Assembly (NCBI RefSeq): GCF_013408445.1
Contig: NZ_JACBZL010000001.1
Coordinates: 682,001-746,000, forward strand
DNA length: 64,000 nucleotides
Direction: 5' to 3'
Source: Corynebacterium tuberculostearicum
GTDB lineage: Bacteria; Actinomycetota; Actinomycetes; Mycobacteriales; Mycobacteriaceae
Shown here: in pieces, positions 54,109 to 63,932 of the stretch
Layout: each line of letters opens with the position of its first letter
Numbering within the stretch: position 1 is the stretch's first letter
Made by a program: the position numbers and the translations under genes
The notes under the pieces: model-generated
What the model was told of the DNA's origin: nothing
Databases searched by the model: none
What the model saw: the letters and a program-made list of their open reading frames with translations, nothing else

Positions 54109-54123
54109 GGGGCGTCGCCAAGC
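54109..54123 (+). repeat. Copy 5 of intergenic GGGG(A)C(G/A)TCG(C/G)CAAGC motif
   Basis: GGGGCGTCGCCAAGC lies 7 nt before the terminator between the convergent oxyR and membrane-protein genes. Confidence 0.5.
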
Positions 54124-54127
54124 ACAC

Positions 54128-54164
54128 CAAAGGCCACCGCCCCTAACTGGAACGGTGGCCTTCA
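54128..54164 (+). terminator. Bidirectional terminator between oxyR and the membrane protein
   Basis: AAGGCCACCG (54130-54139) pairs with CGGTGGCCTT (54153-54162). A and T tracts at both ends allow use on either strand. Confidence 0.75.
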
Positions 54165-54175
54165 ACTATGGTGCG

Positions 54176-55084
54176 CTACGCCTGTGGAAAGATGTTGCGG
54201 CCCGCGCACTGGCGGAACATATGCGCCTGTGCCAAGAGCGTCACCGGATACGCCACGATAAGGCCGATGCCCAAAAGCAAGAAGCCGGCCACAATGATGA
54301 AAAAGTTCAAAATTGCCAATAGCAACATTTGACCGTAGTTGTTCTTACCTGCCTGGAAGCCCTTCTTCACGGCATCACCAACGCTATCGCCGTCGGCCGC
54401 GAACCACTGCATCAGGGAGAACAGCGGCTGCACAAAGAAGCTAATCAGCGAAATCACGGCCAAGACACCGAGCATGCCCATGACGGCGGCAAACGCTTCT
54501 TCATCGGAAAGCTGCTCGGCATTGTCAGCTAGCCCAGCCGCAGAACCGCGCACAGCGACGAAGGAAATCAGTCCCCCCACAATGCCGATTACGACCATAA
54601 TGACTAGTGGCTGCCACCAGCGCACATTCTTAAACAGGTAGCCCCACCCGGTGCGAGAATCATCAATCTGAAAAAGCGCCAGGCGCATAAGCATTAGAGT
54701 GAGCACGATGCCAATCACCCAGGAAATGATTTGCATGATCGTGGAACTAGCAGAGAGATCACCCTCGGCACTCGCCGTTGCAGCACCCACTCCGCCAGAA
54801 ATGGCGAAAAAGACTACGCCGAGGAAGCCTGCAAGCAACGTTCCCAAAATCCACAGCTTCCAGTTGCCAAAGACAGTCCGAAAAGCCCAAGAAACGGCAT
54901 CTATGGCCGAAACCTTTCCGGTGTGCTGTGGCTGACCCGCGTGGTAGCCGGCGTAGCCTTGGGCATTGTCCTCGTGGCTCCCACCATACGATGGAAGCTG
55001 GCCGTAGTCCGGCCGATCCTCAGGATGGTTGGTCGGCTCATAGCGAGGAAAATCGTCATTTCCACCCGAATACGGGTTCGTCAT
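54176..55084 (-). CDS. Multispan membrane protein with disordered N-terminus, unknown
   Basis: A 302-aa protein. The first 55 residues are rich in Tyr, Gly, Pro, Asn and Gln. About six membrane spans follow (for example LWILGTLLAGFLGVVFFAISGGV, IISWVIGIVLTLMLMRLALF, LLLAILNFFIIVAGFLLLGIGLIVAYPV). The pattern resembles DUF975-like or similar integral proteins with internal repeats, but I cannot name a family. ATG at 55084 has AAGGAGGAGC upstream. It is divergent from hrpA and convergent with oxyR. Confidence 0.8.
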   Translation of the reverse strand: MTNPYSGGNDDFPRYEPTNHPEDRPDYGQLPSYGGSHEDNAQGYAGYHAGQPQHTGKVSAIDAVSWAFRTVFGNWKLWILGTLLAGFLGVVFFAISGGVGAATASAEGDLSASSTIMQIISWVIGIVLTLMLMRLALFQIDDSRTGWGYLFKNVRWWQPLVIMVVIGIVGGLISFVAVRGSAAGLADNAEQLSDEEAFAAVMGMLGVLAVISLISFFVQPLFSLMQWFAADGDSVGDAVKKGFQAGKNNYGQMLLLAILNFFIIVAGFLLLGIGLIVAYPVTLLAQAHMFRQCAGRNIFPQA

Positions 55085-55190
55085 AGGCGGTGCTCCTCCT
55101 TCAGGAATGCACATAGAAAAATGGATAAGTATTTTCACTTTAACAACTTTTTCCTCATTTCAGGTGGACGGGTAAACTCGTTGCCTAGTC

Positions 55191-58100
55191 ATGACTAAGA
55201 ACGAATCCCTTTCTCGCGACGAGCTCTTCGCCGCACTCGAAAATGTCACTTTGGCCGAGGCCCGCTCCTTCCGCCGCCGCCTCAAGAAGGCCCGCGCCCC
55301 TAAAGCGCTGCAAGAAATCGGCGCTGAAATCCATGCCGCGGCTGAGCGCGTCGCGCTTACCGACGCCGCCGTTCCCACCATCACCTACCCCGACGCCCTC
55401 CCCGTCACTACCCGCAAGGACGATATCGCCGAGGCAATTCGGGACAACCAGGTCGTCATCATCGCTGGTGAGACCGGTTCTGGTAAGACCACCCAGATCC
55501 CGAAAATCTGTCTCGAGCTCGGCCGCGGCCGGCGCGGATTCATCGGCCATACCCAACCGCGCCGTATTGCAGCGCGCACCGTGGCCGAACGCATCGCCTC
55601 GGAGCTGGACCAGAAAATCGGCGAGTCCGTCGGCTACGCCATCCGCTTTGATGACCGCGTCTCTGAGACCACCGCCGTCAAGCTCATGACCGACGGCATC
55701 CTGCTCGCCGAGATGCAGCGCGACCGCTTCCTCAATAAGTACGACACCATCATCATCGATGAGGCCCACGAACGCTCGCTCAATATCGACTTCCTCTTGG
55801 GCTACTTGAAGCGCCTATTGCCCAAGCGCCCAGACCTCAAGGTGATCATCACCTCCGCAACCATCGAACCAGAAAGCTTTGCGGCCCACTTTGCCAACGC
55901 CGACGGCAACCCCGCCCCCATTATCGAGGTCTCCGGGCGCACCTACCCCGTAGAAATCCGCTACCGGCCACTCGAATTCGAGGCCGGCGGAAAAGTCGTG
56001 GACCAAGACCCGCTCGACGGCTTGACCGAGGCCATCGAAGAGCTCATGCGCGAAGGCGACGGCGATATTCTCTGCTTCTTCCCTGGCGAGCGCGATATCC
56101 GCGATGCCATGGAAGCCATCGAAGGCAAGAAATGGAAAAACGTCGAGGTCACTCCTCTCTTTGGCCGCCTATCTAACCAAGAGCAGCACCGCGTGTTTAG
56201 CGAGCACCGCGGCCGCCGCATCGTCTTGGCCACCAATATCGCCGAAACCTCGCTCACCGTGCCCGGCATCCGCTATGTCGTCGATACCGGCACCGCCCGC
56301 ATCTCGCGGTACTCCACACGCACCAAGGTCCAGCGGCTGCCCATCGAGCCCATCTCGCAGGCTTCAGCCAACCAGCGCTCCGGCCGCTGCGGCCGCGTTG
56401 CCGACGGCATCGCCATCCGCCTCTACAGCGAACAGGATTTTGAAAGCCGTCCCGAGTTCACCGACCCGGAAATCCTGCGCACCAACCTCGCGAGTGTCAT
56501 CCTGCAAATGGTTTCGCTCAAGCTCGGTGATATCGAACAGTTCCCCTTCATCCAACCGCCCGAGCACAAGGCCATCCGCGATGGCCTCACCCTCCTCCAC
56601 GAGCTTGGCGCCCTCCACGACAAGCAAGACAAGCCCTCGCTTACCACCATCGGCCGCGATCTTTCCCGCATCCCACTGGATCCGCGCATGGCGCGCATGC
56701 TCATTGAAGCCAATACCAACGGATGCCTCGATGATGTCATGGTCATCGTTGCCGCCATGACCATCCAAGATGTGCGCGAGCGTCCCCTCGACTTCCAGGC
56801 CCAGGCCGACCAAGCCCACGCTCGCTTCAAGGACAAGACCTCAGATTTCTTGTCCATGCTCAAGCTATGGGATTACATCAAGCAAACCCGCAACGAGCAA
56901 TCCGGCAATAAGTTCCGCAAGCGCATGAAGCAGGAATTCCTCCACTACATGCGCATCCGCGAGTGGTTTGACTTGGTGCGCCAGCTCAAGGACGTCGCCA
57001 AGCAGCTGGGCTGGACCTACCAGGAAGGCACCGAGCGCCGCTCCGATGACATCCACATGTCACTCCTTTCGGGCCTGCTATCCAATATCGGCGCCCGCGA
57101 CGGCAATTCCAAGGAGTTCCAGGGCGCGCGCAACACCCGCTTCCTGGTATTCCCCGGCTCTGCCCTGGCTAAAAAGCCGCCGGAATTCCTCATGGCTGCC
57201 GAGCTAGTGGAAACTTCCCGCCTCTGGGCGCGCGATGTCGCCGCCATCGATCCCGCCTGGGTGGAAAACCTCGGTGGGGACCTGCTCAAGCACAACTACT
57301 CCGAGCCCACCTGGTCTCGCAAGCGCGCCGCCGCCATCGCGCACCAAAAATCCACGCTCTACGGCGTGCCCATCGTGGCCGACCGCACCGTTCCCTACCA
57401 CCGCGTCGATCCCGCCGCTGCCCGCGATATGTTCATCCGCAACGCCCTTATCGCCGGCGACTGGAACACCCACCACGCCTTTTTCAAGGCCAACGCCCAA
57501 GCGCTTGACGACGCCGCCGCATACGAAGAAAAGGCCCGCCGCCGCGGCCTCATTGTGGACGAAGACACGCTCTTCGATTTCTATGACCAGCGCATTCCGG
57601 CAAAGGTAACCACCGGCCGCCACTTTGACTCGTGGTGGAAAAAGGAGCGCCGCCGCACCCCGGATCTGCTGGATTTCGATCCCGCTAAGCTCATCGATGA
57701 CTCCCATGATGTCACCGAGGAATCCTTCCCCGACCACTGGCGCAAGGGCTCTATCGATTACGAACTGACCTATAAGTTCGAGCCCGGCGAGCCTCTCGAC
57801 GGCGTCACCGTAATGGTTCCCATTCCTATGCTCGCCGGCTTGGATTCCGAAGGCTTCGATTGGCTCGTTCCGGGTCTGCGCCTCGAGCTCGTCACCGAGC
57901 TCATCCGCAGCCTGCCCAAGGCCCTGCGCCGCACTGTCGTACCCGCGCCCGAATTTGCCGAGCGCGCCATCGACCGCCTCATCCCTTATGAAGGCCCCAT
58001 CACCCAGCAGCTTGCCGACATCCTCCGCGAACTCGGCGGCCAAGGAATCAACGCCACCGATTTCCAGCCCAACAAGCTACCCGCCCACCTGCGGATGAAC

Positions 58101-59078
58101 TACGGCGCCATCGATAAGCGCGGCAAAATCGTCGACTCCGACCGCGACCTCGCGGCGCTCGTCCGGAGGCAGGCTGGCCACATCAAGTCCTCCGTATCCC
58201 GCGTCTCGCGCACCTCCGAGTCCACCGCCGTCAGCGAATGGACCGACGATACCCTTGGCACGATTGATGACACGGTAACGACCACCGTCGACGGCCACGA
58301 AGTCACCGCCTACCCCGCCCTAGTCGCCACAAAGGACGGCGTCGAGCTCAAGGTCCATCCCACCAAGGCCGCCGCAGATGCCGCCATGGTCACGACCACA
58401 CTCACCCTCCTCATGCGTGAGATATCCGTTAATGCTCCACAAATGGTCAAGGGCTTGCCGTTGCAACAGCGCGTCGCTGTCGATTCCTATCCGCACGGCG
58501 GCGCCGACGGCTTGGTTAACGACGCCCGCGTAGCCGCCATCCGCGACTTGATGCTCGAAGCCGGCGGCCCGGTCCGCACCCCCTCGGCGTTCCAGCAGCT
58601 CAAGGACACCGTCAAACCCCAGGTCCCAGGACGCGTACGCCAGGCAGTGGTAGCTATTGCCCCCGGACTTGCCGAATACTCCAATCTGCGAGCCGAACTC
58701 GCGCATTGGGACGGTCCAGCAATCGATGACATGCGCGCACAATTGGATTTCCTCCTCCCCCGAAATGCCATCACTGTCCATGGAATGTCCCATCTGCGTC
58801 ATCTCCCGCGATATATCCAAGCCATGCGCATTCGTCTAGAGGACATGAACCTTGACCCGGACCGCGATGCAGACCGCCAAGCCGAGGTAGATAACGCCAA
58901 GGCCTACCTATCCAACCGCCTTCGCAACCTCCCGGCCGGCCGCGAAAAGACCCGCGAGGTCAAGGACGTACGCTGGATGATTGAAGAACTTCGAGTATCT
59001 CTTTTCGCCCAGCGCCTTGGCACAGCCCACGCCGTTTCACTCCGCCGTATCCAAAAGGCGGTGGACAAACTGCGCTAA
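55191..59078 (+). CDS. hrpA: ATP-dependent RNA helicase HrpA
   Basis: A 1,295-aa DEAH-box helicase. Walker A is [13 protein letters not shown], motif [19 protein letters not shown], motif [12 protein letters not shown], and motif VI is in [14 protein letters not shown]2 and OB-fold domains follow, then the long HrpA-specific C-terminal region ([27 protein letters not shown]...). HrpA is reported to help rescue stalled ribosomes and process RNA in bacteria. No ribosome site is seen; TAAACT 12 nt before the ATG could be a -10. Its stop overlaps the nrdR stop by 4 nt. Confidence 0.95.
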   Translation: MTKNESLSRDELFAALENVTLAEARSFRRRLKKARAPKALQEIGAEIHAAAERVALTDAAVPTITYPDALPVTTRKDDIAEAIRDNQVVIIAGETGSGKTTQIPKICLELGRGRRGFIGHTQPRRIAARTVAERIASELDQKIGESVGYAIRFDDRVSETTAVKLMTDGILLAEMQRDRFLNKYDTIIIDEAHERSLNIDFLLGYLKRLLPKRPDLKVIITSATIEPESFAAHFANADGNPAPIIEVSGRTYPVEIRYRPLEFEAGGKVVDQDPLDGLTEAIEELMREGDGDILCFFPGERDIRDAMEAIEGKKWKNVEVTPLFGRLSNQEQHRVFSEHRGRRIVLATNIAETSLTVPGIRYVVDTGTARISRYSTRTKVQRLPIEPISQASANQRSGRCGRVADGIAIRLYSEQDFESRPEFTDPEILRTNLASVILQMVSLKLGDIEQFPFIQPPEHKAIRDGLTLLHELGALHDKQDKPSLTTIGRDLSRIPLDPRMARMLIEANTNGCLDDVMVIVAAMTIQDVRERPLDFQAQADQAHARFKDKTSDFLSMLKLWDYIKQTRNEQSGNKFRKRMKQEFLHYMRIREWFDLVRQLKDVAKQLGWTYQEGTERRSDDIHMSLLSGLLSNIGARDGNSKEFQGARNTRFLVFPGSALAKKPPEFLMAAELVETSRLWARDVAAIDPAWVENLGGDLLKHNYSEPTWSRKRAAAIAHQKSTLYGVPIVADRTVPYHRVDPAAARDMFIRNALIAGDWNTHHAFFKANAQALDDAAAYEEKARRRGLIVDEDTLFDFYDQRIPAKVTTGRHFDSWWKKERRRTPDLLDFDPAKLIDDSHDVTEESFPDHWRKGSIDYELTYKFEPGEPLDGVTVMVPIPMLAGLDSEGFDWLVPGLRLELVTELIRSLPKALRRTVVPAPEFAERAIDRLIPYEGPITQQLADILRELGGQGINATDFQPNKLPAHLRMNYGAIDKRGKIVDSDRDLAALVRRQAGHIKSSVSRVSRTSESTAVSEWTDDTLGTIDDTVTTTVDGHEVTAYPALVATKDGVELKVHPTKAAADAAMVTTTLTLLMREISVNAPQMVKGLPLQQRVAVDSYPHGGADGLVNDARVAAIRDLMLEAGGPVRTPSAFQQLKDTVKPQVPGRVRQAVVAIAPGLAEYSNLRAELAHWDGPAIDDMRAQLDFLLPRNAITVHGMSHLRHLPRYIQAMRIRLEDMNLDPDRDADRQAEVDNAKAYLSNRLRNLPAGREKTREVKDVRWMIEELRVSLFAQRLGTAHAVSLRRIQKAVDKLR

Positions 59079-59533
59079 AAGTCCTCGCGATCGCGCCTTC
59101 GCATCAGCCGAATCTCGGATTCAAAGTCATCTGCGCTTTCAAAGGATTTATACACGGAGGCGAAGCGCAGATAAGCCACTTCATCAAGGTCACGCAGTGG
59201 CTCTAGGATGGCCAAACCAATCTCGTTCGCGTTGACCTGCGAGGAGCCATGACTACGCACCGTCTCCTCAACTTCTTGCGCAAGCTTCTTCAGGGCATCG
59301 TCGCTTACGTCTCGTCCCTGGCAGGCACGACGGACACCGCGGATCAATTTATCTCTACTGAAGGGCTCGGCCAGACCGTTTCTCTTCACGACAAGCAGCA
59401 CGGCCTTTTCAACCGTGGTAAAGCGACCCTTGCACGAAGCGCACTCGCGCCGGCGACGAATCGACGCTCCAGCATCGACCACACGCGAGTCAATGACGCG
59501 GGATTGCTCATTGTGACAAAAGGGGCAATACAC
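59075..59533 (-). CDS. nrdR: Transcriptional repressor NrdR
   Basis: A 152-aa repressor of ribonucleotide reductase genes. The N-terminal zinc ribbon has [17 protein letters not shown] and [16 protein letters not shown] (two CxxC pairs), followed by the ATP-cone domain ([31 protein letters not shown]). It binds ATP/dATP and shuts off nrd genes. The length is normal. It is downstream of the DivS-like gene. Confidence 0.96.
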   Translation of the reverse strand: MYCPFCHNEQSRVIDSRVVDAGASIRRRRECASCKGRFTTVEKAVLLVVKRNGLAEPFSRDKLIRGVRRACQGRDVSDDALKKLAQEVEETVRSHGSSQVNANEIGLAILEPLRDLDEVAYLRFASVYKSFESADDFESEIRLMRRRDREDF

Positions 59534-59619
59534 AGTGGTCCTTTCACTGACGTTGATACGCCAGTAGTTTACTCATCTCCAATTCCGTGCGGCCACTGGG
59601 CTTCACCCCGCTGTAGCCC

Positions 59620-60015
59620 CTAGTGCGCTACTGCAGCTTCAACTTGCTGCACACCAGAAGCCGGGGGTTGAGGAGCACTATTTCCTTCAGCGCCCGCAAG
59701 TCCCCCTAGCAATGTGCCCACAAAGACCGCGACACCAAACACTGCACCCAATGCGTAGTTACCTGTGTTCGACTCACCCACACTGTTTCGTCCCCTATTC
59801 GATCTGTTCCCAGAGCCTCCGGCCGACGTACGGTTCGAACGATAGGTCGTGCGATCTTCCACACGTAGGGTTCGAACATACCGAGAGCTTTCGGTGCCGC
59901 GGGCCGCAGAACCGTAGCCGCGCTCCACATCCCACACGGACGCAGAAGGCACCACTACAGGTTCGGAAGCTTTGCGAGTTACCAGGTTATTGCGAGAATT
60001 GATCAGCAGAGACAT
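59620..60015 (-). CDS. DivS-like SOS-regulated membrane protein
   Basis: A 131-aa protein. The N-terminal 85 residues are basic, Ser/Arg/Gly-rich and cytoplasmic-looking (YRSNRTSAGGSGNRSNRGRN). One membrane span follows (YALGAVFGVAVFVGTLLGGLAG), then a short external tail. In C. glutamicum the gene between nrdR and lexA is the SOS division suppressor divS, and a LysM gene occupies this place in mycobacteria. The identification here rests on position, topology and the nearby SOS box; sequence similarity was not tested. ATG at 60015 has GAAAGGAAAG just upstream. Confidence 0.7.
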   Translation of the reverse strand: MSLLINSRNNLVTRKASEPVVVPSASVWDVERGYGSAARGTESSRYVRTLRVEDRTTYRSNRTSAGGSGNRSNRGRNSVGESNTGNYALGAVFGVAVFVGTLLGGLAGAEGNSAPQPPASGVQQVEAAVAH

Positions 60016-60077
60016 AACTTTCCTTTCGACGACTGAACCCACCGTAGGCGCCTCATGCGACACGTCATGACACCCAG

Positions 60078-60093
60078 TCGCCATATTGTTCGA
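60078..60093 (-). promoter_or_regulatory. Possible SOS box for the DivS-like gene
   Basis: TCGCCATATTGTTCGA matches the consensus TCGAACATATGTTCGA at 10 of 16 positions, with a perfect GTTCGA half. Another GTTCGA half lies at 60105-60110. Confidence 0.45.
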
Positions 60094-60156
60094 TTTAGTT
60101 GGTACGTTCGATTTATAGCATCGCTTCGAATACGTGTCCACCCCAACACGCAAATC

Positions 60157-60172
60157 TCGAACATCTGTACTT
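60157..60172 (+). promoter_or_regulatory. Probable SOS box (LexA operator) of lexA
   Basis: TCGAACATCTGTACTT has a perfect TCGAACAT left half and TGT in the right half. It lies 92 nt before the lexA ATG. Confidence 0.65.
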
Positions 60173-60263
60173 TTCGTGCTACAAATGACGTGTGGCAACT
60201 TTTCAGCGCCGCCAGCTAACAGACCACCGATAAATCCAGCCGATCCCCTCCGAGGAGCCAGCA

Positions 60264-60968
60264 ATGGGCCGCAAGCCAAAGAAGACCACCGAGAAGACCG
60301 ACTACGCTTCCCTGTCTGACCGCCAGCGACGAATTCTTAACGTCATTAGTGACGCCGTCATGCTGCGTGGTTACCCACCAAGCATCCGCGAAATTGGTGA
60401 CGCAGCAGGCTTGCAGTCCACCTCCTCTGTTGCCTACCAGCTAAAGCAATTGGAAGAAAAGGGCTTCTTGCGCCGTGACCCAAATAAGCCGCGAGCCGTA
60501 GATGTTCGACACCTAAATACCGACGATGGCGCCAAGAAGCCGGGCCGCAAACCGGCTAAGCCCGAACAGCAGGTTCCCGCAGAGGCAGGTGCGGTTTCCT
60601 ACATTCCTGTGGTTGGCCGAATCGCAGCGGGTGCGCCCATTACCGCGGAAGAAAACGTAGACACTTACTTTCCGATGCCCGATGAGGTAGTCGGTGGCGG
60701 CGACCTTTATATGCTGCAAGTGGTCGGCGACTCGATGCAGGATGCCGGCATTCTTGACGGCGACTGGGTAATCATTCGCTCCCAGTCAGTTGCAGAAGAG
60801 GGCGAGTTCGTTGCAGCGCTGCTCGATGGTGCTGAAGCTACCGTTAAGGAATTCCACCGCGATTCCTCTGGCGTGTGGTTGCTCCCCCACAACGATGCCT
60901 ACGCTCCCATCAACGGCGATGATGCGGAGATCATGGGCAAGGTTGTATCCGTATTCCGTAAGCTTTAG
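60264..60968 (+). CDS. lexA: SOS repressor LexA
   Basis: A 234-aa repressor. The N-terminal winged HTH is [47 protein letters not shown] Lys/Pro-rich linker leads to the S24 peptidase domain with cleavage site Ala122-Gly123 (RIAAGAP), Ser157 (GDSMQD) and Lys195 (ATVKEF). RecA-stimulated self-cleavage induces the SOS genes. GAGGAG 8 nt before the ATG is a good ribosome site. It is divergent from the DivS-like gene. Confidence 0.97.
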   Translation: MGRKPKKTTEKTDYASLSDRQRRILNVISDAVMLRGYPPSIREIGDAAGLQSTSSVAYQLKQLEEKGFLRRDPNKPRAVDVRHLNTDDGAKKPGRKPAKPEQQVPAEAGAVSYIPVVGRIAAGAPITAEENVDTYFPMPDEVVGGGDLYMLQVVGDSMQDAGILDGDWVIIRSQSVAEEGEFVAALLDGAEATVKEFHRDSSGVWLLPHNDAYAPINGDDAEIMGKVVSVFRKL

Positions 60969-60990
60969 TCACCAGCCTGACACAGATTCT

Positions 60991-61031
60991 ATAGCCCCGC
61001 GAGGTCCTCGATTGGCCCTTGCGGGGTCTAT
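60991..61031 (+). terminator. Probable terminator of lexA
   Basis: ATAGCCCCGC (60991-61000) pairs with GCGGGGTCTAT (61021-61031) with one bulged base. The T-run is poor. Confidence 0.5.
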
Positions 61032-61187
61032 CTATGTACACCCTTCGTTGAAGCGGCCCGTTTCCTGCCACCCCCATTTGGCTCCATTTCGGACCCGGAC
61101 ACCAAAAGAGACGAAAATCCCACTTTCCCACTTTTCCCTCTGACCAGGTACTTCAGCGCACCGGATATAGAATGCAGCCGTGCAAAT

Positions 61188-61239
61188 TTTTGCTTTAGTC
61201 CGTTTATTCCCGATTTTTGAGACAATGGACTAAGCAAAA
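61188..61239 (+). promoter_or_regulatory. Long inverted repeat upstream of sugR
   Basis: TTTTGCTTTAGTCC (61188-61201) and GGACTAAGCAAAA (61227-61239) are complementary with one bulged T, 25 nt apart. They lie about 90-140 nt before the sugR ATG, downstream of a TATAGAAT at about 61166. The gap from lexA to sugR (358 nt) holds no gene that I can see. Confidence 0.5.
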
Positions 61240-61326
61240 CAACATCGCCGGATTTTCACTTCCGCATAAAGTGGCAACTTTTACCCCCACTACATGACGC
61301 GATGTCTCTAGATTCAAGGAGGAATC

Positions 61327-62109
61327 ATGTACGCAGAAGAGCGGCGTCGCCAAATTGCTTCCCTCACCGCCGTTGAAGGCCGCGTCAACGTCACTGAGCT
61401 CTCGGAACGCTTCGAAGTTACGGCCGAGACCATCCGCCGCGACCTTGCGGTGCTCGACCGTGAGGGCGTCGTCCATCGCGTGCATGGCGGCGCAGTAGCC
61501 TCCCAATCTTTCCAGACCGCGGAGCTTACCCTGGATACCCGCCAGCGGTCCGCCTCCGGCGCAAAAGCGGCTATCGCCCGCGCGGCCCTAGATTTTCTTC
61601 CCCAGGGCGGCGGCAGCATTTTCTTGGACGCAGGCACCACCATTAACGCGTTCGCGGAGCTCATTGGACAGCAATACCCGCAGGCGCAGTTTAATATTGT
61701 CTCCAATAGCCTGCCTATTGCGCTGTCTCTTGCAGGCAATGGCGTGCCCGACGTCCAGCTACTTGGCGGTACGGTCCGCGCGATTACCCAAGCCGTCGTT
61801 GGCGATACCGCACTGCGCACCCTGGCTATGATGCGTGCCGACGTCGCCTTTATCGGTACCAATGCCCTTACCCTGGACCATGGCTTGTCGACGGCCGACT
61901 CCCAAGAGGCAGCCATCAAATCCGCCTTCGTCACCAATGCCCACAAAGTAGTGGTCATGTGTGACTCCAGCAAGCTGGGCAATGATTACTTGGTAAGTTT
62001 CGCCTCTGCCGCCGATATCGACGTCGTCATCACTGACGCCGCTGCCCCCGATTCCTTCGTGGAGGCGCTGCGCGAGCGCGAGATTGAGGTCGTGCTCGCC
62101 AGCGAATAG
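61327..62109 (+). CDS. sugR: DeoR-family sugar-PTS repressor SugR
   Basis: A 260-aa repressor. The DeoR HTH is YAEERRRQIASLTAVEGRVNVTELSERFEVTAETIRRDL. The effector domain has LDAGTTINAFAEL, SNSLPIALSLAG, and the phosphosugar-binding FIGTNALTLDHGLSTADSQEAAIKSA. It closely resembles C. glutamicum SugR as I remember it, which represses ptsG, ptsF, ptsS and ptsI until sugar phosphates accumulate. AAGGAGG 6 nt before the ATG. It is convergent with ptsI. Confidence 0.94.
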   Translation: MYAEERRRQIASLTAVEGRVNVTELSERFEVTAETIRRDLAVLDREGVVHRVHGGAVASQSFQTAELTLDTRQRSASGAKAAIARAALDFLPQGGGSIFLDAGTTINAFAELIGQQYPQAQFNIVSNSLPIALSLAGNGVPDVQLLGGTVRAITQAVVGDTALRTLAMMRADVAFIGTNALTLDHGLSTADSQEAAIKSAFVTNAHKVVVMCDSSKLGNDYLVSFASAADIDVVITDAAAPDSFVEALREREIEVVLASE

Positions 62110-62118
62110 TCCCCCCGA

Positions 62119-62143
62119 TCCTTCGCCAAATTTAGGCGAAGGA
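62119..62143 (+). terminator. Hairpin between convergent sugR and ptsI
   Basis: TCCTTCGCC (62119-62127) pairs with GGCGAAGGA (62135-62143). It overlaps the last codons of ptsI and has no clear T-run. Confidence 0.35.
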
Positions 62144-63820
62144 CTCCATGCGCTCGACCACTGCGGTACGGGCAGCGTCAGGGCTTTCCGCATCCAGTGC
62201 CACCTCGGAAAGCTGCTGGCACTGTTCCAGGGTAACCTCTGCCAGCTGCGCACCGACGCCCGCAACTGCGGTCGACGCTGCGGATAGCGAATTCACACCC
62301 AAGCCGGTAAGTACGCAGGCCAGCATCGGGTCGGCTGCCGCCTCACCGCACACGCCTACCGCAACGTTATTGGCCTGGCCCACGATGCAGGTGTGCTGAA
62401 TGAGCCGCAGCACAGCCGGCTGCCACGGGTCGGTCAGGTAGGCCAGCTGAGGCGACAGGCGGTCCGCGGCCATAGTGTACTGAGTCAGGTCATTAGTGCC
62501 GATGGACACGAAATCAAGGTGCGGCATGATTTTATCCGCCATGAGCGCTGCGGCCGGAACCTCAATCATGGCGCCGGCAGTCAGGCCGCGCTCGCGGCAC
62601 AGGCTAGCAAACCACTGGGCCTCGGTAGAGGTGGCAACCATAGGAGCCATCACCCAGGTAGAGGCTTTGTCATCGCGAGCCGCAGCCGCCTGGGCAATCG
62701 CATCCAGCTGGCGGGTCAGCAAAGCCTCATTATCGCGTGCAATACGCAGACCACGAACGCCCAATGCCGGGTTTTCTTCGGAGCTCAGCGTGGCATAGGA
62801 AATGGGCTTATCGGAGCCAGCATCCAACGTATGCACGACAACCTTGGATTCAGGGAAGGCATTAAAGACCTTGCCGTAAATCTTTGCCTGCTCGTCAACG
62901 CTGGGCTCTTCACTGGCCGAGAGGAACGACAGCTCCGTGCGGTACAGACCAATGCCCTCTGCCTGAGAATCCGAAGCAATGCGGGCGGCGTTGCCATCAG
63001 CGACGTTGGCAAGCAGCTGCACGCGGTGGCCATCTTTGGTTTCCGCCGGGCCGCGCCACTGAGCAACGCGTGCCGCCCGCTCGCGATACTCGGCCACAGC
63101 CTTTCTGGAAGCCTCTTCGTCGGCCCCAAGGGTGACGGCGCCCACTGCGCCATCGACAAATACCAGCGTGCCGCTTTCAATATCGCTCAGCGCGGCACCT
63201 ACAGCAACGATGCACGGAATATCCAACTGACGGGCGATGATGGCCGTATGGCTGGTAGGTCCACCAAGTTCGGTAACAAGGGCCTTGATGTGCTTGGTAT
63301 CCAGCGTCGCGGTATCGGCCGGGGCCAAATCGTCCGCGAACAGCACGGCCTCGCCGTCTACGAGCGGCAGGCCCGGCTCGTCCTCGCCGCGCAGCTCTGC
63401 GATTACGCGGTCGCGCACGTCCTTCAAGTCAGTGGTGCGCTCGGCCATCACGCCGCCGGCGGCCTCGAACATGGTGACAAACTTATCGGTGGCACCGACA
63501 GTAGCGAATTCCGCGTCCCGGCCAGTGCGGATATTCTTGCGCACCGCCTTATGCCAACCACGGTCCTTAACCATGCCGGCCGTTGCCGTCAGAACTTCAG
63601 CTGCCTGGCCTTCCGCGGCAGCAGCCCGCTGCTCCAAGCGGCCAGCGACAGTATCCACGGCCGCAAGGAAGCGGTCATACTCAGAATCGCTCACTTGCTC
63701 TGGGTCAATGCTTCCCTCGGTAGGCAGGGCCGGGCGAGGGCGGACCCACACGGCTTCGGCGTAGGCGACTCCGGCAACGACACCGGTTCCTTTGATTGTG
63801 GACTCAGACGCGTTTTCCAT
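62132..63820 (-). CDS. ptsI: PTS Enzyme I (phosphoenolpyruvate-protein phosphotransferase)
   Basis: A 562-aa cytoplasmic enzyme that moves phosphate from PEP to HPr, starting the sugar phosphotransferase chain. The phosphorylated His191 is in TELGGPTSHTAIIAR. The PEP-binding C-terminal barrel has GIGLYRTELSFL, SIGTNDLTQYTMAADR and the catalytic Cys in VGVCGEAAADP. GAAGGAAG lies 6 nt before the ATG at 63820. It faces sugR, its probable regulator. Confidence 0.97.
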   Translation of the reverse strand: MENASESTIKGTGVVAGVAYAEAVWVRPRPALPTEGSIDPEQVSDSEYDRFLAAVDTVAGRLEQRAAAAEGQAAEVLTATAGMVKDRGWHKAVRKNIRTGRDAEFATVGATDKFVTMFEAAGGVMAERTTDLKDVRDRVIAELRGEDEPGLPLVDGEAVLFADDLAPADTATLDTKHIKALVTELGGPTSHTAIIARQLDIPCIVAVGAALSDIESGTLVFVDGAVGAVTLGADEEASRKAVAEYRERAARVAQWRGPAETKDGHRVQLLANVADGNAARIASDSQAEGIGLYRTELSFLSASEEPSVDEQAKIYGKVFNAFPESKVVVHTLDAGSDKPISYATLSSEENPALGVRGLRIARDNEALLTRQLDAIAQAAAARDDKASTWVMAPMVATSTEAQWFASLCRERGLTAGAMIEVPAAALMADKIMPHLDFVSIGTNDLTQYTMAADRLSPQLAYLTDPWQPAVLRLIQHTCIVGQANNVAVGVCGEAAADPMLACVLTGLGVNSLSAASTAVAGVGAQLAEVTLEQCQQLSEVALDAESPDAARTAVVERMESFA

Positions 63821-63915
63821 GAGCGTACTTCCTTCGAAGATAGCGGTTTATTAACTTCCAGAACACCACAAATCGGATAGAAAAGCAATGTATACCACAG
63901 AAATTCTGTTGACTT

Positions 63916-63932
63916 TCGGACACAATCGGACA
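63916..63932 (-). promoter_or_regulatory. Tandem TGTCCGA repeats upstream of ptsI
   Basis: On the minus strand TGTCCGA occurs twice, 10 bp apart from start to start (TTGTCCGATTGTGTCCGAAA), about 100 nt before the ptsI start. One helical turn spacing on one DNA face suits a DeoR-type repressor such as SugR or FruR. The promoter itself was not resolved, and the rest of 63821-64000 shows nothing else clear. Confidence 0.45.

Noticed and set aside
62393..63880. Long plus-strand open frame opposite ptsI (495 codons)
   Set aside because: Antisense shadow of a high-GC gene; no recognisable motifs, and ptsI is complete.
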